64,000 nucleotides of DNA from Amyelois transitella (lineage: Eukaryota > Arthropoda > Insecta > Lepidoptera > Pyralidae). Shown here one piece after another: positions 24,667 to 36,400 of this stretch. Where the stretch lies: contig NC_083509.1 in NCBI RefSeq assembly GCF_032362555.1, positions 8,517,001 through 8,581,000 of the forward strand. Direction: 5' to 3'. Below the pieces are notes generated by a model. The model ran no database searches. It saw only the letters and a program-made list of their open reading frames with translations, and was not told where the DNA came from. Numbering within the stretch: position 1 is the first letter of the stretch; each line of letters starts with the position of its first letter. The position numbers and the translations under genes are program-made.

Positions 24667-27132
24667 ATGGGTCGAAATTCCGAAAAGGTCGATCTCAACA
24701 CAACTCAATCCGATCTCGCTGTCCTACAAGAAAAGGGATTTATTTTAGAGAAAGTCGTCGGTGAGGGGTCATATGCAAAGGTAAAATAATTTATACGGCC
24801 TCTGTGGCGCAGCGGTAGTGCGCTTGTCTGTGTCACTGGAGGTCCCGGGTTCGAATCCCGGCCAGGGCATGATGAGAAACGAATTTTCTCTGATTGGGTC
24901 TTGGATGTTTATCTATTATTATATTATAAAGTATCATTGAGTTAGTATCTCGTAACACAAGTTTCGAACTTACTTCGAGGCTAACTCAATCTGTGTTTGT
25001 CCCGTATATATAATATTAATTTATTAACGTTTACTATTTAAAACTGCAATATTCCATATCAATTGGGATTTTTAGTAAGAGTTTTTCAGGTATACAAATC
25101 AACTTACATGGTGGACGAAACTAGACACACAGTGATGGCGTGCAAAGTAATAGACACTGCGCAGGCGCCACGGGACTACCTCACAAAGTTTCTTCCCCGT
25201 GAACTAGACGTTCTGATCAGAGTCAACCACCCACACGTCATCCACGTCTCCAACATATTCCAACGGCGAGCCAAGTACTTCATCTTCCTACGATTTGCAG
25301 AGAACGGCGACCTTCTAGATTTTCTCACGGCCAACGGACCCGTGCCAGAGAACCAAGGCAGATTGTGGATGCGCCAAATTATATCGGGGATACAATTCAT
25401 ACACGCTTTGAATATAGCCCACAGAGATTTGAAATGCGAAAATATTTTGATAACGTCTAACTACAACGTGAAGATTACCGATTTTGGTTTTGCTCGTAAC
25501 GTACGTCAGCGAGATCGGGATGTATTGAGCGAGACTTATTGCGGGTCACTTTCGTATGCCGCTCCCGAGGTGTTGAAAGGCGTGCCTTACTTACCGAAGC
25601 TGGCCGACATGTGGTCCATCGGCATCATTATGTACACCATGCTCAATAAAGCGCTGCCATTCAATGAGACTTCGGTCAAGAGATTATACGAGAAACAGGT
25701 TTATTTTTTGGTAACTTTCTGTGTCATGGACTAAAAACAGCAACCAGAATATTTCAGTATCACAATCTTGGTTTAATTTTTTTTCGGTAATCGTCTTCCA
25801 AAGTAAGTATGTCTTATCACACTTCGTGCAATTTTATTAATTCGCTCGATCAATATAATACACGACAAAACCGTTTCCACCCACATTTAGTATCGAACTC
25901 GTGACAAATAAGATCTGCTTTTTTAAATCTGAATCAACGTGTAGTCTACGGAACAGAAAGGTTACTGAAACGTGAAATTAATAGAACGCAATGTTAAAGT
26001 AGAACTTTGTTATTTTTATGAAAAATTCATATAGTCACTACGAAAATGAAGTGTAAAAAGTGCCAGTGATTCGCACAAAAAAAAAGCTGACTATTTAACA
26101 GGTGATGCGCAAGTGGAGGTTCCGAACGAGCGTCGTGAACCAGCTGTCAGTAGAATGCAAGCAGCAGGTGACGCAGCTTATGGAGCCTGAAGCCAAGGCG
26201 CGCCCTACCGCCGCTCTCGTATTCTCAGGCACTTGGATATCTATGGACCAGAGACTAACAAGTCAGTGATGTTTTTATTAAGTAGCAGGTGACAGCTCTT
26301 GGGGCCCTAGACCACCTTGCTTCCAACCGCCGCAAACATGTACTCCGGCACTCGGATCTTTATGTACTATAGACTGACAGCGTTTCTTCTTAACTGTCAA
26401 TTTTAAGCATGACAGGAGGGAAACCCCGACGGGGCTGTATGCTTCTAGAGTGACAGGTCATCGGTTTGTCGGTCATGGGTTGTATTAGCAGTTCCCGATG
26501 GTATTGCAGAATTCCTGCCATTATAAAGGAGCCTCTTTACGGCTGGAACCCTGTAGGTAGAAGATTCGCTGTCACAAGCGTTGATCCGACAATTGTGTAA
26601 TTTTCTGACTATACATTTATAACAAGAGATGTAACTAATATTTTTTTTGGATCATAGACAAAACAATTTTCAGAACTAACCTTTTTGGAGGAGTCTCTTC
26701 TCAAGCAAGCTCAAGAGGATTCCCAAAAAAAGGAAACCAACATAGAGGAAGACAACGAAATGGAGCGAATAGCTGAGTTACGGAGAAAAGGAAGGGGGAA
26801 AGGTCAGTCATTTTCAGAGGATAAATGATAACTTCTCGCTTTATTACATAAGCGTTCGTCATATTTGTAAAAGGAGCATGGCTGCTGCCTGTTGCAAACC
26901 CTGAACTTGCAATGAGAAGTCTTAATAAATGGGAATATGGACATTTTTGGGCCTTCTCTTGATAACAGTTTCAGACTTAGATAAATGCGGGTACTCAAAG
27001 GCATGTTGTTGTTTTAATTAATATTATATTCGTCTTCTGAATTACAATTATTTCGTTTCAGAGGGCCTAAAAATTTTGAAAAACGTCGACACAACATTTG
27101 GTAAATCACAACAGCTGTTTGATAAGGATTAA
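24667..27132 (+). CDS. TSSK-like protein kinase 3 of 3
   Basis: Exons 24667-24780, 25090-25698, 26102-26261, 26674-26802 and 27062-27132 join to 360 residues. Visible are GEGSYAK, ATP-binding Lys 57 (MACKVID), KFLPRELDVLIRVNHPH, HRDLKCEN (about 149, the canonical family form), DFGFAR (about 169) and SETYCGSLSYAAPEVLKG. It has one extra intron inside the kinase domain (after LYEKQ) that the other two copies lack, so the copies have diverged in structure. The tail is acidic then basic (EDNEMERIAELRRKGRGK). If the last intron is retained, translation ends at 26826 after GQSFSEDK. Intron 1 carries a tRNA-headed SINE. Confidence 0.88.
24797..25012 (+). repeat. tRNA-headed SINE in TSSK-like 3 intron 1
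   Basis: A tRNA-like head (GCCTCTGTGGCGCAGCGGTA with A box, then B box GGTTCGAATCCC) is followed by an unrelated body and the tail 'cattgagttagtatctcgta' through 'ggctaactcaatctgtgttt'. It starts 16 bp after the exon 1 donor. The same tail family recurs at 31.38 kb. The head lacks a convincing full acceptor stem, so it is not an active tRNA gene. Confidence 0.8.
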
Positions 27133-28752
27133 GTGTAAAAAAAATAGAAAAACTATGATTATGTTCATCCGATGGTTTATTAACTTTTTACATTTTATGG
27201 TTTTAAGTTATTGTAAAAATTATTTAATACATTATTGTACAAATGATTTTGTTGTTGTCATTGGCAATGATGAATTCATCTGCCCTATATTTACTATAAT
27301 ATAACAAAGCTATGGAAGACAAGGGATTATCGTACTAGGGTACTTACATTTGGCACAGCGTGTTAGGAACAGGGCAGGATAACTCTAATTTATAATTAAA
27401 TTAATTTTGTAAAACTTGTAAATTGTTAAAAACGGTTTGACTATGAACAATTCCGCTCTTATATATATTGTGCGATAAAAGGGTCACTGGTCACTTTTAA
27501 TTATAGAAATTTTAATAAGACAATAGAAATGCCATATTGTACTTAAATTATAACAATAATTCGTCATCGGCTTTCATCACACGCCTTAAATCTGCCAAAA
27601 AATCTCAGAATTTTAGACGCAATATGAAAACGTGGAGAGTTCACAACCATCAGTTGCGAGTTGCAATAGCTTATACACACCACTTCTATCGCCTTATATT
27701 ATTCCGCATTTTTCCAATGAAGATTACTGTTTTGAATTTATGCTTTTTTATTTTGTGATATGACTTTTCTCTGAGCTTGTATAGATGACGCAATTTACAC
27801 GTGAAATATTATGACTTTATGAGCCTCTGATATATGACGATCGCGCGATTTGTGATCTCGCATAAATAGCGTCATCAAAAAACTCGAGGTTTAAAATTAC
27901 ATGTAAAAAAGTTAATAAAATACAAGTTTTAAATTATGAAAAATTCCAGAAAAATTTCTTAATCTATGATATTATTTAAATTTTAAAAATACACTCGTCA
28001 AACACTAACAAGAAATACTTTTAGAAACATGCATACAATGCATCTTAATTAAATCTTACATTCATAAAGGTACTTTATCTTAATGCTTGTTTGCAGCAAG
28101 TAGAAATGAGACCAGATAATATTGTCATCTTTCAGTCAGTTCCTAATTCACTACTTCATACATTAAATAATATAATAATTTATATAAAAAATGCACTAAG
28201 TACTGTTGTAACATACTATGTAACAAACCATATACTATACTTATCCTCAATAACTGCATATTTATTTGATTTTGAAATGGCTAAGAATTCTAAATACCGG
28301 GATTTAATTGTTTTCCAAAGGACGAATATCCTATTATTGGAATGTGCCATATTTGTCCTGTTCAGGTCCCTTTAATGGATCCATTCAATCATTCAGTCAA
28401 TAAATATAATGTATTGAACAATATTACTCGACAACATATCTCTACAAAATTATAATTTAAATATCTTTCTTTTAAATAAATTTTACTCTTTAAACATCTA
28501 ACACTAAATCTATTACGAACCAATAGAATACATGATTTTTGGCAGTTAGTCTCAATTGTTATTAGCACGTTAATTCACATACTTTATAATAATTAAAAAT
28601 ACCATGCGACCAAAATTTAGCACCAACTCGTCCAAAATGAAGATCTATTTTCGTTACACAAATTATATCAAAGTTTGTCGATTGGAGTCGCATGTCTATC
28701 GATTAGTATATCACACGACCGTCTCGGTAGTTACCGCGAGAGCCGCCATGCG

Positions 28753-28832
28753 TGTGCGTCTGTCTGTCTGTATGTATGTGTGCGTGCGGGCGTGTGTGCT
28801 AGTGTGTGTGTGTGTGCGCTAGTGTGCGCGGG
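28753..28832. repeat. TG-rich microsatellite
   Basis: Runs of TGTG, TGCG and TGTC dominate the segment. Long plus-strand frames across it (Cys/Val-rich) come from the repeat and are not genes. Confidence 0.8.
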
Positions 28833-28896
28833 AGTCGTCACGCGGGGGACAGACAGCCGACGCGACGCCCGCTGTTGCTGACTTTACTTTCATCGT
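28819..28896 (-). CDS. possible alternative 3' exon of liprin-beta
   Basis: A good acceptor (TTGTTTTCAG) precedes a GC-rich 26-codon frame ending in TAG. It would join in phase with the unused-looking donor CCT|GTAAGT at 30503 inside the last liprin-beta coding exon. A second frame of the same segment (DDESKVSNSGRRVG) also reads openly to a stop. Transcript evidence is needed; part of the GC content comes from the adjacent microsatellite. Confidence 0.25.
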   Translation of the reverse strand, partial: TMKVKSATAGVASAVCPPRDDSRAH

Positions 28897-30457
28897 CTGA
28901 AAACAATATCAATGTTCTTATTAATCGACAAATTGGAACAATTAAGTAAATTGAACTTTTTGCTGAAGAGATTTGACTCAAATCAATGAAATTAAATAAT
29001 TTATAGATGATATAGGTATCTTAAGTTTATATGACCAAACTAACTAAGAATTGTACTTTGTAAGATCAGCTTATACCTTTAACATTGTAAAATTACTCAC
29101 AAATAGGCGAGTGCTGTACTCGAGGCCAAAACAAATCGCAAGCATTTTTAAATCTCATTTACTTTTTTTATAGAACATCAACAAAATACTAATGCAATGC
29201 ATAGTGAGATTATTCACGTAACGACCAGGAAAATAGCACTTTATAGCACATTCAATTCAATTAAAGCTTGTTTCTTTGGACACTTATATGATTGGTATAA
29301 AATTATTACTTACTAAAATATTGTGTATTACGAGTATTAACCGTTATACTTAATTCGCAAAAACACAGATCAAGTTATCACAAATAACACCAAAACCAAT
29401 ACCTAAAGCGTTATTTTAGCAAACACCTTTGCCCAGTTAAATTTTGTTAGGGATGTTAATTTTAAACACGACCATCTACAAGTGCGCAAGCATTATTGTT
29501 CGTACGCTGTGCACTAATAAACATTTTTGTTTACCAAACTAATAACAACAATCACAGCAATGATTCTGTGAAATAAAAATACAGGTTCGTGTAATTATTT
29601 AAGTCATCACTACTGCCGAAAAAAATATTTTTGCAGTATATTGAATCTCAAGCCATATTGAATTATAGAAGAGTATCAGGTCTAAATTCAAATTGGATAG
29701 TCCATCATCTGAAAAGGTAATGAGACCGTTAAAATGGCAATACGGACTTTCAAAATGGGGACACGAAAGGGTTTTAGTTGGTCGGCTGGCGCACTGGGTG
29801 CCAGGAGGTCCACCTCTCCCGGGTGAAGACCTGAGGGTCGTCCGTAAAAAGGATTTCCCCTTCGATTAAAAAAAGGTCTTAAACGTAGATGATGTTCTAG
29901 AAATTTTCTTTAATCTTTACCTCCCAAGTCAACTTGTACGACATCCACAGAAAGGCTTGAATTACTTTGATTGTTTATTAATTTAAAAAAATGTGAATAG
30001 TAATTGTTTGTTGTGTCACAATAATCAATTTCTAAGTCGCTTATAAATAATACCAAAAATAAAATACTTCTACTTATTTAAAAAAAATATCACCAACACA
30101 GACAAATCAGCGACAGAATAAAATAATAAAAATACTGGAAAAAAGTTATTTCTAATTTAGAAATGTTTTCTCTTTCTCTTCTTTTTTATTTGTGATTGAG
30201 TCCTTGAATTTGTTATGATTATGTCGGTGCCATTTATACAAAATAACGAAAGGTGCCATGTATAAAAAATACAGAATTACTCTAACAAAATGACGAAAAT
30301 AAAGACAATTTCATCATAATCATAAAACGCATTTAATTTGATTGTTTAATGGAAATATAAAAAAATTAAAATGCATTTATTTACAACTACTACATTTTAT
30401 GCAAGGAATTTTTTAGCAATGTATGCCTGTATCAGAAAAAAACCCTTTAATTGTCTG

Positions 30458-33400
30458 TCAGCTGATCTGCCCGTGCGCATTAGTAGTGTTAGTGCGACTT
30501 ACAGGCGAGGTGGGAATGTCACCTGAGCAGTCGTCGTGCAGCGGACACACCAGGTCGCCCAGGTCAAGGTCGTCTTTGCTCTTCTTACGTTTCAGGGAGA
30601 ACTGGTTCTTCTTTGGTACCTAAAGATGGGTCAGCAATAAGAAACCTAACGAAAAATGCACATCTTACAAATAAATGTTTGTATATAATATAATAGTATA
30701 TAAACTCGTTATTAAAGTAATGTTTCAAACATTCAGCAATTTTAATGAGAAGAGGAAAATCCAAAAGCGTAATAAATGTCATACTTATAAAGACAGCTAG
30801 ATATCAATCTATACCACTTATAGAACGACCGTAAGTTTCTTCTTTATGGCAAAGATAAATACGAATGCGCACTTCTGAACCAAATCAACCTCTATTTGAC
30901 TCAAATAAATTGAAAACAATGTCAAGAAAATGTTGGTTTATTTTTGATGAGGTCACTTATATCTTCTACACTATTTAATTGGTAGATACAAAGAGTAATG
31001 CACAGAGTGAATAATATTATAACAGATACCTTGTATTTGGTGGTTGCAGTGAGTGGCTGATAGCCTAATGTTTGTTCCGCATTTCGTTTTTGCTGTATGA
31101 CTTCTCGGCCGAGCAGATCATTAAACCTGCAATATAATATGAGAATCTTTATACAATGAGAAATGTAAACGTATTGTCAACGGTAGAGTGAACATGATTC
31201 CTTGTGCATACAAACAAAAGCGATCATGTTAATTTGCAGGTGAGGCACTACCAATATATGACATCATTAAACGATACATATAGTAATTTTCACTTCCCGT
31301 ACAGATTATAAGCCTCTGTATGCTTGTGACAAAATGTTTCAATTGATGAAAAGGTTCATGAATGTTTACCTATAAGTATTTATTATTAAATAAATATAGT
31401 ATCGTTGAGTTAGTAAACTCAAGATTTGTGTTAGGAGGTCTAACACAAATCTTGAGATTACTTTGGGGTTCTAGGTTTATCTATGTGCACATCACATACA
31501 TATTTATTTAAAAAGTTAATCAAGGAAAAGCCACAAACATGGGACTTTTAGTAACCTGTAACTAGCTCTGCATATTATCTTACAAAACATGATCTGCATT
31601 GTCGGCACTGTGTACGCTGTTTAGGATAAAAAAAGTGATGTGAAATTGTACCTCTGTGTGAGGTGCCGCCTTAGCAGCGTCTTGTTGGCGGGGATGTTCA
31701 GCAGCGCGGCCAGCAACTCCGCCGTGAACCGCGGCTCCAGCAGCATCAGCCCGCCGTGGACACCTGACGAATAATAGTATTTTTTATGACGACATCTACT
31801 TAATTTTTTTCCTAAAATTGTTACTTGTAGCTTCTCCCCATCAGATTTTAACCCACAACACAAATCTTATTAATGAGCTCAACTTGTTTCTCTTTTCTTT
31901 TTATCTCAAGTAAACAATTTTTTATATGTTTCTACATTTTCTAGTCCTGTTAAGTAGTTCTCATTCAAGATCAAAAGATAGGCCAGCACCAGCGCTAGTT
32001 GGCGCTCCCCGTCTCCGTCTGCGGTGACGTCACAGTGTTATCACTCACCGGCGCCCCTCAAGTTGGGCGCGTACTCCGCGAGGTCGATCTGCTTCAGCCA
32101 CTGCATGACGCGGTGCGAGGACCAGCGCGCCAGTTGCCGCTCCCCGTCTCCGTCCGCGCCGGCGCCGGCTACGGCCGGCAAAGGTTGTTCTCCCTCGACG
32201 GCGCGACGTATCATCGTGTCCGGGTTGAACATGTTGTCTCTTAGGACTTGGATGCCTGGTTGAAACAAAATCAACGTCACCAACATAGTGCACATCACTT
32301 TCAAGTGTTATAGTCAAATAAAGTGATCGTCATATGGTACAGTGACCTATAATGGTAAAACAGAAGAAAATGCTGCAGTGCAGTTTGTTACCGCTTCTTC
32401 TGCACTGACGCCTTGGAAGCGGCAGTATACTTAGTTTTTAAGTAATTTATTTGACGTCAACCAATGTTGTTAAACCATTCGTTTTGACAATTATTAAGCG
32501 ATATATAGTTAGTATCCTATAGTAATGAATAAAAATTTTGAATTAGATTTTTTTTTAATTTTGTCATTTTAAAACTAAGTAAGATATCGGTGCGCAGCCT
32601 CACCCCTGCGGATGGAGAGCGCGTGCAGCGCGTGCGAGACGCGCAGCTGCGCGTGCAGCTCGGCGTGCGCCAGGCGGTGCAGCGCGCGCCCGTCCAGCGC
32701 GGCCTCGGCGGCGGCCGCGCGCGCGCCGCACACGCCCACGTCCTCCAGCCAGCGCAGCGCCCACGCCGTGTCCAGCTGCCCGGCCAGCGACAGGAGCGGG
32801 TCGCCGTGACCGCCCTGTCAATGAGAACGATCATCGATCAATCCTGGAAACCCTACAATCTACGTTGACAACTCTACTGACATGAAGACGCGTTCGAACT
32901 AATCAAGCGGTTATCCGGATACGAAGACATATTGGGATTCAAATCAAACACTGACATTGACAACTCGTGCTCGCAGGCAACCATGTTATGTTTTTTGCAA
33001 AACATGATGTGTCGAGTTGGTCGGCTGGCGAGTCGACCGTGACTGCCTTTATAATAAATCTTATAACCAAACACCAATCACACCGAGGGCAAGGGATGGC
33101 CAGAATGCGCAAGTTTCATTACAATGTGCACACACCGTAAAACTGTATATTAACATCAAAATGTACATAACTCAGAGAAAAGACATTGTTAAATGCAGTG
33201 TAGGATTTGAAGCTGTGCCACTCTGTACACCACCCTTTTTTATTTCCAGCACCTTAACTTGATTACCGACACTCTGAAGGTATGGTACAGTGACCTATAA
33301 TGGTAAAACTGAAGCAAACCAACAGAACAGCGATTGAAACATTTAAGAAATAAATATTTACTCACCAATAGATCCGTCAAAGCCAAGACTATCTTTTTCT

Positions 33401-36400
33401 TATGCATAGGGTGTTTGATTCCCAATTCCTTCTCAATTGTTTGATGTGAAGCAGCGGCTATGACGCCCCGAGCGTCTGGTGTCGATCCCAGCCATGCCCT
33501 TGCGTTAAGGACGTACACTTCGAGACCAAGGCTCTCCAACCAACCACATGTAGTATCGCAGTCCCATTGCCTAACGTCAGTCGTTTGCCTGTGGATCAAT
33601 TTCAAACAATGTAGACAAGTATTTTCTTACATTCATACCTAACATATCTATCAATGTCTACGTATATGGTGGTATGGTATAATGGCTCGTACAGTACCTA
33701 CAACGTTTATAAGCCGCCTCCTAAATATTCGACGGTGCACAATAGCGCAACCTACCGCCGAATTGAACCGAATAAAAACTCAATAAAATAATGACCTTAT
33801 TACAAGTATACTAAACTTAAAATACTAAAACTACGTCTTCTGCTATCTCGCTCATAATAGTAGTACACCTAAGACTTTGTACCATCTGTCTCTTTTGTGT
33901 TTATATTGTATGTTGTACTTAAATAGTGTAATAGTGTTTTAAATTATATCTATCTATCTAATAGATCTTAAGATAATGGCGCATACGCGTCAGCCAATAG
34001 AGGACAGTTTAGTTCACGGTTTCAAACGGCGCATTCTGATAGGCTCAAATATTTTTACGTCATACAATAATTATACCTCTGCCCATGAGCATGGAGTTGT
34101 TATTCCAATACCCGCATGTTGTTTCGGGCACCAACTGACTTACGTCGGTTGTTTGCCTGTGTATAATTTTTATCGCTATAGGTCCTGACGTCGTCCCTAC
34201 TACAGAACCGATGACAAGACAAAAATGAGAAGGTATGAGAGAGATATAATGCCGTGCAGTTTCCGGCACTTTAGAATAGGACCATTCTCTCTTTTTCAAA
34301 AGGCGATTTAGGAATAGACTTATAAACTTAGGATTTTTCTCTTAAGCGACGGGATAGCAACCTGTCAATATTTAGATCTCAACTACAATATAAATACAAT
34401 ATTAAACCATACCAACAATACTAGCTTAACGAGGCCTTTCAGTATTTGCGAGGCTGTTTGTTGGCTCTGGCTACCCCGGAATCCCTTCCGGGATAAGCCG
34501 TGATTATATATATGTTTGTATATAGTCACCAGGGCATTGTTGGTGGAGGGTGCCTCGTGGTGGAAGCTCGTATGGAACTCCTAGTAAGGTCATCGCCCTC
34601 GATCCTGACGCCGCCGCCGCTGCCGAGACGAGACCGCACTTCGCGGAGTGAAGGCGATGGACTGCCGCGGGGAATCACTTCTGAGCGCTCCGCTGTAAGA
34701 AAAATTGTCATTTATATAATACTAGCTTTTGCACGCAGCTTTCCCCGCGTGAATTAGACGCCACCGCCAATATACAGGTTTTTACCAAACACGGTTACTT
34801 TAGTTTTTAGCTGGATAAAAGTTATCCTATGTCTTTCTCCAGACTCTTAATTATATATACGTGATTTTTCAAGAAGATTAATCCAATATATAACCCGTGA
34901 AGAGGCAACAAACAAATAAATTATTTTCAAATTTATAATATTATTTGGAATCCACTGAAATAAATGAAGAGATATGCCTACTGTACTGACTAGTGACTGA
35001 AATGTACAGTCGTCTACAGATAAACATGACCTGCTCTTTATATACAAAGTCATAGAGGACCTCCCGTCTTACCTCCACAACCTTACAAGAACTCTGCAAA
35101 AGGTCATTGGTACATAGTCGCGGGAGGATCTGAACGTGTGCACTACGTAACCTTAACCGCTCTGCCACCAACCACATCTTTATACTATTACTACAAAAAA
35201 CATGCAAAGTACAATAATAGTAGTAAGGTACAATATACTTATAGAAAATAATGCTTGATACCAATGACAGCAGTCAAATGCATATGGTCTGTTTCCATTC
35301 TCCGACAGAAATCAAGCTATATTTTCTCAAGTAACTAAGGACAACAACTTGGCACGTGCACTGAACACTGGAAAAGCGGCAAACTGTCAAATGTGTTTAA
35401 AACATGCGAAATGCGGACCAGATGTTAGACATTCAATTTTTTTGTTCAATCGACAAGTTTCCACGCCCGCCATTCCTACAAAATTCCCACAGACTTACGA
35501 TGATCACTGAATGGTCTTGTTTACTCAGACGTCAATGATTTGGCGGCTTTGTTTACCAACACCACGCGCGTACAATTGTCCAACTTATTGCTCCTAAAAG
35601 CTATACCTGTATCTAGCAATACTACAAGTATATTCTATGGGACTACAAGTCACACAAGCCAAGCAAGCTAGTCAACCGTCCCGCAGACCTAGGTTGGGCA
35701 CCGAATGGCCTTGTCCCCGCGCCACCACCATGTTGTTGATGTTTTTACCGAACGCCACGCGCGCCTCCGACGACAGAACAGATGAGCGTGGCAAAGATGA
35801 GTACATGAGGGTGTTACGCTCGATCTGACGACCGTAGTTTGCCGGCGGAGTCTGGAAGGAGAAAATATATTTTTATGGTTATTACATATGGTTATTAGTG
35901 AAGCCTTATTTGTGGAACAGATCTCTCTCTCTCTCTATACGTCAAAGCTTACGGCCGTGGTATTTTACAAGCTGCGAAAATCTTTGCTTTTGGGAAAGTC
36001 GTTCCGATCTGCCTGCCTAAGCTTATGACAGTACCACTCCAACAAAGATTCCATTCAGATCAAGATGGGAAATAACCAATTCAGATTGAACTAGGCTTTT
36101 GATAAGATAAATGAACTAAACGTTCACTTACCCTGGGCGGGGCCGGTCTGACTAGAGGCGCTATATCGGGCGGAGGCGAGCGTTCTAAGATGCCACGCTC
36201 AGCTGCGCGCAGTCGAACTTCGCTGAGTTTTGAAAGCAACTCCAATTTCTGTGTCTCTAACGAAGAACGCTGTAACATTTCCTGAAACATTAAAGATTAT
36301 TTATTGCCTTAATTTATTTAAAAAAGAGAGAATATTTCCCCAACCCATGCCGATGAGAATATGCCTGATATGCCTTTATGATTTGATTTTAATGGTATTG

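Larger units (their letters stand above)
27133..30457. other. intergenic stretch between TSSK-like 3 and liprin-beta 3' end
   Basis: AT-rich DNA without supported genes on the plus strand. It holds a TG/TGCG microsatellite (28.75-28.83 kb) and a possible minus-strand 3' exon at 28819-28896. A short GC-richer block lies near 29.77-29.87 kb, and its motif 'gttggtcggctggcg' recurs at 33.02 kb. The two gene sets converge here. Confidence 0.5.

Noticed and set aside
24797-24870. Possible tRNA gene
   Set aside because: A and B boxes are present, but the acceptor and anticodon stems pair poorly and the sequence continues into a SINE body and tail.
28604-28881. Cys/Val-rich plus-strand frames
   Set aside because: They are translations of a TG-rich microsatellite.
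32590-32868. Overlapping frames on both strands near the SAM2 exon
   Set aside because: High GC opens several frames. Only the minus frame giving WALRWLEDVGV joins in phase with both neighbouring exons and matches a SAM domain.
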